From: CAYNTC01 sp964432925
GTDB lineage: Bacteria; Planctomycetota; Phycisphaerae; Sedimentisphaerales; Anaerobacaceae
DNA: 9,853 nucleotides
NCBI GenBank assembly: GCA_964432925.1
Contig: CAYSPM010000108.1
Coordinates: forward strand, 1 to 9,853
Direction of reading: 5' to 3'
The notes below the pieces were generated by a model, which saw only the letters and a list, made by a program, of their open reading frames with translations, was not told the origin of the DNA and did no database searches. Made by a program: the position numbers and the translations under genes. Shown here piece after piece: positions 6,776 to 9,853 of the stretch (position 1 is its first letter; every line of letters starts with the position of its first letter).

Positions 6776-7813
6776 CTACCAAGTTGCCTCACAATTCGGA
6801 TCGCTTGGATCATTGCAGCGCAGCCAGTCACTAACGAGGATGGCCAAGTCCAAGAAGTCAACATGGCAATCACGATTGAGGTCGGAAACGATACCACAAC
6901 CATATTCCCAGACTCTTCTACACGTTGTCGATGTCGGCTCAGGAACGTAAGTAACTTCCAAGTAGGGCCTGTAATTGGCATCGGCGTACTCTTTGCTATA
7001 AAACCATGCACCGAATTTGTCGTCGTCGGGATAAAGACAAGGGCAGTGCCATTGTTCCTCACTATCGCGAATTAACAGCCCATTGTTGGGGTAGGTTCCT
7101 GCATACCATTCCTGGACAAGAGTTGTTACATCCCACTCCATCCAGCTAAAACTGGCAGGAACAGCCGCTGTGGCCCATACTTCGTCTCCACTCCAATAAT
7201 CGGTTCCGTTACAATCAGTGTAAGGGAAATCTCCACCACCGAGATAATCCCAGCCGGAACAGCCTTGCATGCATGGGGGGACATCCTCGATGTGTGGCAG
7301 ACCGTGGCTGTCCCACGGGAACTTCATACTCCCACCAAAGTTATGTCTGTTTTGCCAACTTGATCCTAACGTGGTTCCGCCTGCATTCACGGGTTTGATT
7401 CCGATACCCTCGGTCCAGTCATTCAATAGTCGGCGAACTTCGTAAATTCTTCCAACAGGATTGATACTGCCGAGCTTCCTGTAATAGTAGAGACCGAGCG
7501 TAGCTTGGGCCACAGGATACCCGAGATCGGGCAGATCAAACTTGATTATCGTGCGTGCGCTTTTTGGTTCCTCTAATGTGCAACCTATGCCATCAAACGA
7601 TCTTACCAAAAGTTTTTCGGCACCACCATAGTTTGTCTCGTTGCCACTGACTGAGCATCGGTTGATGTAGTTGTCTTTGCTGGGTGTAAGGATTATAGTC
7701 TCATCAGCGTTAGCTGAACTGGCAAGAATGTTGAACAACCCCACTAAGCAAAAAACGACAACAGTCGAACGGCCACGAAATAATAACTTCTTCATCATTT
7801 TTCTTCTTTCCAT
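6776..7813 (-). CDS. secreted DNRLRE-domain protein with a C-terminal dockerin-like motif
   Basis: A signal peptide spans about 1-36 of the 345-residue product and ends ASSANA. The mature part is a DNRLRE-type beta-sandwich (about 38-290): ILTPSKDNYI at its start, then SARTIIKFDLP, RLLNDWTEG, WMEWDVTTLVQEWYAG, NNGLLIRDSEEQ and YRPYLEVTYVPEP. Such domains are found in exported polysaccharide-active or surface proteins. The tail DLNRDCHVDFLDLAILVSDW has one calcium-loop pattern (D311, N313, D315) like the single dockerin-like units on many Phycisphaerae exoproteins. No catalytic domain is seen, so binding or scaffolding is the likely role. The frame is open to a TTG at 7831, but I prefer ATG 7813, which has GGAG 9 bases upstream. 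A mobile element lies 55 bases upstream, so its promoter is either within that element or beyond it. Confidence 0.82.
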   Translation of the reverse strand: MERRKMMKKLLFRGRSTVVVFCLVGLFNILASSANADETIILTPSKDNYINRCSVSGNETNYGGAEKLLVRSFDGIGCTLEEPKSARTIIKFDLPDLGYPVAQATLGLYYYRKLGSINPVGRIYEVRRLLNDWTEGIGIKPVNAGGTTLGSSWQNRHNFGGSMKFPWDSHGLPHIEDVPPCMQGCSGWDYLGGGDFPYTDCNGTDYWSGDEVWATAAVPASFSWMEWDVTTLVQEWYAGTYPNNGLLIRDSEEQWHCPCLYPDDDKFGAWFYSKEYADANYRPYLEVTYVPEPTSTTCRRVWEYGCGIVSDLNRDCHVDFLDLAILVSDWLRCNDPSDPNCEATW

Positions 7814-7868
7814 CGTTTTTTTCTCCGTCAAAGAGATTTCGAAAATTACTTTCGCTTAGATACATTTT

Positions 7869-8007
7869 TGCTCTGTTGAAAAGGTTGGTTGTCATTTCGA
7901 CCGAAGCGTCCCTAAGGGACGCGGAGTGGAGAAATCTATTAAAAACAGATTCCTCGACTCGGCTTCGCCTCGCTCGGAATGACAGTTTTTAGGTTTTCAA
8001 CAGAGCC
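7869..8007. mobile_element. 139-bp miniature transposable element, IS5/IS903-like ends
   Basis: The ends are TGCTCTGTTGAAAA (7869-7882) and TTTTCAACAGAGCC (7994-8007), inverted copies identical at 13 of 14 bases. A perfect 9-bp direct repeat, ATACATTTT, flanks them at 7860-7868 and 8008-8016. There is no transposase. The ends and the 9-bp duplication resemble those of IS903-type elements of the IS5 family (GGCTTTGTTGAA), so it was probably moved in trans. The family assignment is from memory; the end and duplication structure is directly visible. Confidence 0.85.
7890..7984. repeat. palindromic TGTCATTTCGA repeat nested in the miniature element
   Basis: TGTCATT (7890) and AATGACA (7984) bound a 95-bp imperfect palindrome, with an inner hairpin GCGTCCC-TAA-GGGACGC (7906-7922) and a GAGAAATCT word. 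The same words occur in the repeat at 9125-9247. It makes up most of the interior of the miniature element, so it either inserted there or is the element's own cargo. Confidence 0.75.
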
Positions 8008-8072
8008 ATACATTTTCTTTTTAATTCTACTTGGATATATCTTCAGATTACCGCCACAAATTTGTATTAGAT

Positions 8073-8090
8073 CATTATTGATCACCTCCT
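8073..8090 (-). pseudogene. strong ribosome site and ATG that stops after two codons (decayed gene start)
   Basis: On the minus strand AAAGGAGGTGATC, a near-full complement of the 16S 3' end, is ideally spaced (9 bases after AGGAGG) before an ATG at 8075-8073. The frame then reads M-I-stop-YKFVAVI-stop. YKFVAVI followed by Gly would be a plausible entry into the FeoB G1 loop, and the second stop is one change from Gly, but this is too short to prove. The site lies downstream of the operator pair at 8119-8151 and upstream of the mobile element. Confidence 0.4.
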
Positions 8091-8118
8091 TTTTGACTTT
8101 CATACACTTGCAAAATTA

Positions 8119-8151
8119 TTAGGTAAGCCTTAATATATTAGCTGTGCCTAA
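8119..8151 (-). promoter_or_regulatory. paired DtxR-like operator boxes downstream of dtxR-feoA
   Basis: A 33-bp module, TTAGG...CCTAA, is built from TTAGGTAAGCCTTA (8119-8132) and, on the other strand, TTAGGCACAGCTAA (8151-8138), with 5 bases between and centres 19 bp apart. TTAGG...CTAA half-sites are the core of known DtxR/IdeR boxes. The central TTAATATATTA could hold a -10 (TAATAT) for the minus strand, although no good -35 is seen. It starts 18 bases beyond the dtxR-feoA stop and would control whatever lies downstream, now the DNRLRE and prepilin genes. Confidence 0.65.
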
Positions 8152-8169
8152 CTTCATGCCTAAAAAAAA

Positions 8170-8937
8170 TCAGCGCACCGAAACTATAATACTTGCAGCT
8201 TCCTCCTTTCTTAATGAAAGGTGGTATCCCTTCACCTTAACGTCGATGGGATCGCCCAATGGCGCCACACGTTTTACCTCAACCAATGTCCCGCGACCTA
8301 CACCCATATCAGCTAAACGCTTCGAAATAGGACCCCGCCGTTCAATTCTAACAACGACTCCCTTTTGCTTAGACTTTAAGCCAGCAAGGGTCATGTCAGT
8401 CCCCCTTTTGGTCTTCATAGTCGCCCTCTTTTTTTTGACCTCTTTAAGAGATGTAGCAATACAACGTTCACAATTCCCTTTGTTGCCAGTTTTGTAGTAA
8501 TTTGTGAAGCCGTCCATCCACTTTTGTCCCCCACGAGGACATATTTCCACAAACTCCATAAAGCTCACAAGTTTTTCTAAGATCGGACGGTTAATGTTGT
8601 GTTCCATTTTGCAAGCCCCCTCGTCGGCAACTTTCTCATCAACTGCCAACACGTTGGTGAAAAAATCCTTTAGTATTTGGTGTCGCCGCACAACATTCTT
8701 TGCTAACTTTTCTCCTTCGGAAGTAAGTGTTACAACTTCGTAGGGTGCATAATTTATGTAATTTTTCTTGGCCAAGGCCTGTAACGCGCCGGTCACTGAG
8801 GAGGCCTTCACGCTCAATGTTTTTGCGATATCTTTTGCGCGGGCTACTCCTTTTGCTGCAATTATCCAGAATATAGCCTCTAAGTAATCCTCAAGACTTG
8901 CGCTTACTTCTTCACTGACATTCATAATCATACCCAT
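8170..8937 (-). CDS. DtxR/MntR-family metal-dependent repressor fused to a FeoA domain
   Basis: The product has 255 residues. About 14-75 is a winged helix (SLEDYLEAI ... ASSVTGALQALAKKNYI); about 76-140 is the metal-binding and dimer domain, with H86 in RRHQIL and C109, E112, H113 in ACKMEH. D17 and E20 sit where MntR has its Asp8 and Glu11, while C109 is as in DtxR Cys102. A basic linker with C133, C156 and C159 leads to a complete FeoA SH3-like domain (183-255, MTLAGLKSKQKG ... RLADMGVGRGTLVEV). It should bind Fe(II) or Mn(II), repress iron-uptake genes, and may touch FeoB through FeoA. Starts at 8937, 8931 and 8925 are all possible; none has a clear ribosome site and the leader looks very short. 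It follows feoB on the same strand after about 750 bases. Confidence 0.88.
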   Translation of the reverse strand: MGMIMNVSEEVSASLEDYLEAIFWIIAAKGVARAKDIAKTLSVKASSVTGALQALAKKNYINYAPYEVVTLTSEGEKLAKNVVRRHQILKDFFTNVLAVDEKVADEGACKMEHNINRPILEKLVSFMEFVEICPRGGQKWMDGFTNYYKTGNKGNCERCIATSLKEVKKKRATMKTKRGTDMTLAGLKSKQKGVVVRIERRGPISKRLADMGVGRGTLVEVKRVAPLGDPIDVKVKGYHLSLRKEEAASIIVSVR

Positions 8938-8943
8938 ATAAAG

Positions 8944-8986
8944 TTAGGATAAGCTAAAATTATAAGTCAGTCCTAATTATTATCAA
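8944..8986 (-). promoter_or_regulatory. promoter of dtxR-feoA overlapped by two DtxR-like boxes (autoregulation)
   Basis: On the minus strand TTGATA (8986-8981), 16 bases, TATAAT (8964-8959) makes a good sigma-70 promoter. Two boxes cover it: TTAGGACTGACTTA (8976-8963, minus strand) over the spacer and -10, and TTAGGATAAGCTAA (8944-8957, plus strand) over the expected start of transcription. The 14+5+14 geometry equals that at 8119-8151. Binding here would block the polymerase, so the repressor very likely controls its own gene. Confidence 0.72.
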
Positions 8987-9103
8987 GTATAATTTCTAAA
9001 AATTGGTAGTGCCTCACTATGTTGGCAAAGAACCCCTTTGTTAGCCTCACAAGACCATCTGTTTCACTTGTTGTGTTGCTCGCCCCTAATTAATACTGAT
9101 TGT

Positions 9104-9124
9104 GAATAATCAATGCGATTATTC
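9104..9124. repeat. perfect 8-bp hairpin abutting the palindromic repeat
   Basis: GAATAATC (9104-9111) and GATTATTC (9117-9124) pair around AATGC. The hairpin ends exactly where the repeat at 9125 begins, so it may be part of that element or the site at which it landed. Confidence 0.5.
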
Positions 9125-9247
9125 TTGTCATTTCGAGCGATTTAGCCTTTAGCCCTGAGCGAAGTCGAAGGGGAAGCGGAGTCGAGAAATCTGCTTTTTA
9201 ATAGATTTCTCCACTTCGCCCCTTAGGGGCTTCGGTCGAAATGACAA
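9125..9247. repeat. 123-bp palindromic TTGTCATTTCGA repeat
   Basis: The termini TTGTCATTTCGA (9125-9136) and TCGAAATGACAA (9236-9247) are perfect 12-bp inverted repeats. Inside, GAGAAATCT (9184-9192) and AGATTTCTC (9203-9211) form the tip of a long imperfect hairpin that includes GGGGAAGCGGAGT against ACTTCGCCCC. It is non-coding and shares words with the repeat at 7890-7984, which marks a dispersed intergenic family. Confidence 0.8.
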
Positions 9248-9305
9248 AGGCGCAAATATCAAGCACAATTGGTATTATTCAAACAAGAATCCCTCAGATA
9301 TCAAG

Positions 9306-9328
9306 AATACCTAAGTATCTTAGGTATT
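9306..9328. promoter_or_regulatory. perfect 10-bp inverted repeat, operator or terminator stem
   Basis: AATACCTAAG (9306-9315) and CTTAGGTATT (9319-9328) flank TAT. The CCTAA/TTAGG words match those in the iron boxes but point the other way, and the site is about 370 bases upstream of dtxR-feoA. It could bind a dimeric regulator or act as an RNA stem after feoB; there is no T-run. Confidence 0.4.
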
Positions 9329-9358
9329 ACAGCTAATACATTTATTCTTCTTTTGTAA

Positions 9359-9382
9359 TACCACGGGTGTAAATCCGCGGTA
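9359..9382. repeat. hairpin TACCACGG/CCGCGGTA
   Basis: TACCACGG (9359-9366) and CCGCGGTA (9375-9382) pair at seven of eight positions around an 8-base loop. It lies in the intergenic region between feoB and dtxR-feoA and encodes nothing visible; role unknown. Confidence 0.4.
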
Positions 9383-9428
9383 GTTTAGGGTGAGCTTACT
9401 ACTCTGCGAAGTCGCTACGTAGCACAAG

Positions 9429-9557
9429 TTAGCCCATCGATTTTTCCGGCATAGGCACTACCTGGTCCTGACTGGTCGGGATCAGCTCGACCGGAATCTG
9501 ATAAGGTTGTGGTGGGGCACTCGTCTCGGCGAAGGCCAAGCCGGAGTTGGAAGCCCC
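9429..9557 (-). pseudogene. GC-richer, coding-like fragment of unknown origin
   Basis: A minus-strand frame ends in a TAA at 9429-9431 with the tail AFAETSAPPQPYQIPVELIP then TSQDQVVPMPEKSMG. The proline-rich but ordinary composition, the C- and G-ending codons (GCC TTC GCC GAG ACG) and the GC content above its AT-rich flanks look like the end of a real protein. It is closed at the 5' side by a TAA near 9562 and has no start codon with a ribosome site, so at best it is a remnant. Its 5' half overlaps the GGTGGGGC palindrome. I do not recognise the family. Confidence 0.3.
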
Positions 9558-9560
9558 ACC
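9511..9560. repeat. palindromic repeat with GGTGGGGC/GCCCCACC arms
   Basis: The arms at 9511-9518 and 9553-9560 are the same as those at 501-518, here with a 34-base interior that also folds partly (ACTCG...GAGT and a GAAGG/CCTTC tip). It belongs to the same dispersed family, as a longer member. Confidence 0.6.
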
Positions 9561-9575
9561 TTACTATTTTTATAA

Positions 9576-9600
9576 GCCACCAGCTTATTCTGCCGGTGGC
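9576..9600 (-). terminator. hairpin downstream of feoB, probable terminator
   Basis: GCCACCAGC (9576-9584) and GCCGGTGGC (9592-9600) form a 9-bp stem with one mismatch and a 7-base loop, about 90 bases after the feoB stop. On the minus strand TTATAAAAAT follows, AT-rich but not a clean T-run. It fits a modest terminator that separates feoB from dtxR-feoA. Confidence 0.45.
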
Positions 9601-9688
9601 AAGCCGAAAAATCCTTACCAACATTATGAGTCGCTACTTAAAAATCTTAATTGCAGCAATTACGATGACTTAAATGCACATTCTCGAC

Positions 9689-9853
9689 TCATCCTATCAT
9701 TAAACTGCCAACCTGATAAACAATGAGTGTTACCACATAAGCCAGTATGGTCAGGCCTAAGAATTGAAAAAACGCCCAGCCCCAGGAGCCTGTTTCTTGC
9801 TTTGTCATTAGAACCGTCACTACGCACGGCGTGCTAATCAGGCAAAATAACAT
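9689..9853 (-). CDS. feoB: ferrous iron transporter FeoB, C-terminal end (partial, runs off the window)
   Basis: The last 54 codons are present: FCLISTPCVVTVLMTKQETG, then SWGWAFFQFLGLTILAYVV, then TLIVYQVGSLMIG and a TGA. The TPCVVT motif at the head of the penultimate helix and the VYQVG at the end are typical of the FeoB C-terminal gate region. FeoB is an inner-membrane Fe(II) permease with an N-terminal GTPase that lies outside the window. The ATG at the very edge is internal. It is the only copy here without damage and lies upstream of dtxR-feoA on the same strand, so the two are probably functionally linked, although about 750 bases of repeats separate them. Confidence 0.9.
   Translation of the reverse strand: MLFCLISTPCVVTVLMTKQETGSWGWAFFQFLGLTILAYVVTLIVYQVGSLMIG

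Noticed and set aside
7814..7831. Upstream TTG start for the DNRLRE gene
   Set aside because: The ATG at 7813 has GGAG at a proper distance, and that GGAG would lie inside the coding region if the TTG were used.
7710..7895. 61-residue minus-strand open frame over the DNRLRE start
   Set aside because: It overlaps the DNRLRE gene out of frame and starts inside the mobile element, so it is most likely an overlap artefact.
8079..8093. GATCACCTCCTTTT on the plus strand equals the 3' end of 16S rRNA
   Set aside because: Only about 14 bases match and no upstream 16S sequence is present. It is better explained as a very strong minus-strand Shine-Dalgarno site.
9415..9624. 69-residue minus-strand open frame
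   Set aside because: It runs through two hairpins and a dispersed repeat, has no recognisable domain, and another frame of the same stretch looks more coding-like.

Overview
The window most resembles a member of the Planctomycetota, probably a Phycisphaerae/Sedimentisphaerales-type bacterium from a draft or metagenomic assembly. This rests on gene style: a prepilin-like protein with an H-X9-DG tail, a secreted DNRLRE protein ending in a single dockerin-like motif (DLNRDCHVDFLDLAIL), a large secreted protein of beta-helix repeats ending in NMGAYGGT, and roomy intergenic DNA full of small palindromic repeats. Feo iron uptake suggests an anoxic or low-oxygen habitat. A run of exactly 100 N (2439-2538) is a scaffold gap.

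Layout. 1-1584 (+ strand): a possible 3' tail of an upstream gene, a four-helix membrane protein of unknown role, then a nucleotide-sugar epimerase of the UDP-glucuronate 4-epimerase type. 1751-4966 (- strand): a secreted C10 (streptopain-like) cysteine protease fused to a long beta-helix; the gap lies in its repeats. 4967-5619: its promoter and leader, a 99-bp inverted-repeat element and AT-rich DNA with no convincing gene. 5620-5790 (-): the C-terminal remnant of a FeoB iron transporter. 5891-7813 (-): a prepilin-like gene and, upstream of it, a dockerin-tailed DNRLRE gene. 7860-8016: a 139-bp miniature transposable element with a perfect 9-bp target duplication. 8073-8151: a strong ribosome site and two DtxR-like operator boxes. 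8170-8937 (-): a DtxR-type repressor fused to FeoA. 8938-9688: its operator/promoter and a repeat-rich intergenic stretch. 9689-9853 (-): the 3' end of an intact-looking feoB that continues beyond the window.

How it fits together. The dtxR-feoA fusion and the edge feoB form an iron-uptake locus. The repressor promoter carries a 33-bp module, TTAGG...CCTAA, made of two 14-bp boxes 5 bp apart; a module of the same geometry lies just beyond the 3' end of dtxR-feoA. Downstream of that second module one would expect a second feoB, but only its last 56 codons survive, 2.4 kb away beyond the DNRLRE and prepilin genes. My reading is that a second, iron-controlled feoB lost its body to a replacement that brought in two secreted/surface genes, which may now sit behind an iron-responsive promoter. 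This is an inference from layout; the boxes, the feoB tail and the target duplication are read directly from the sequence.

No rRNA, tRNA, CRISPR array or complete transposase gene was recognised.
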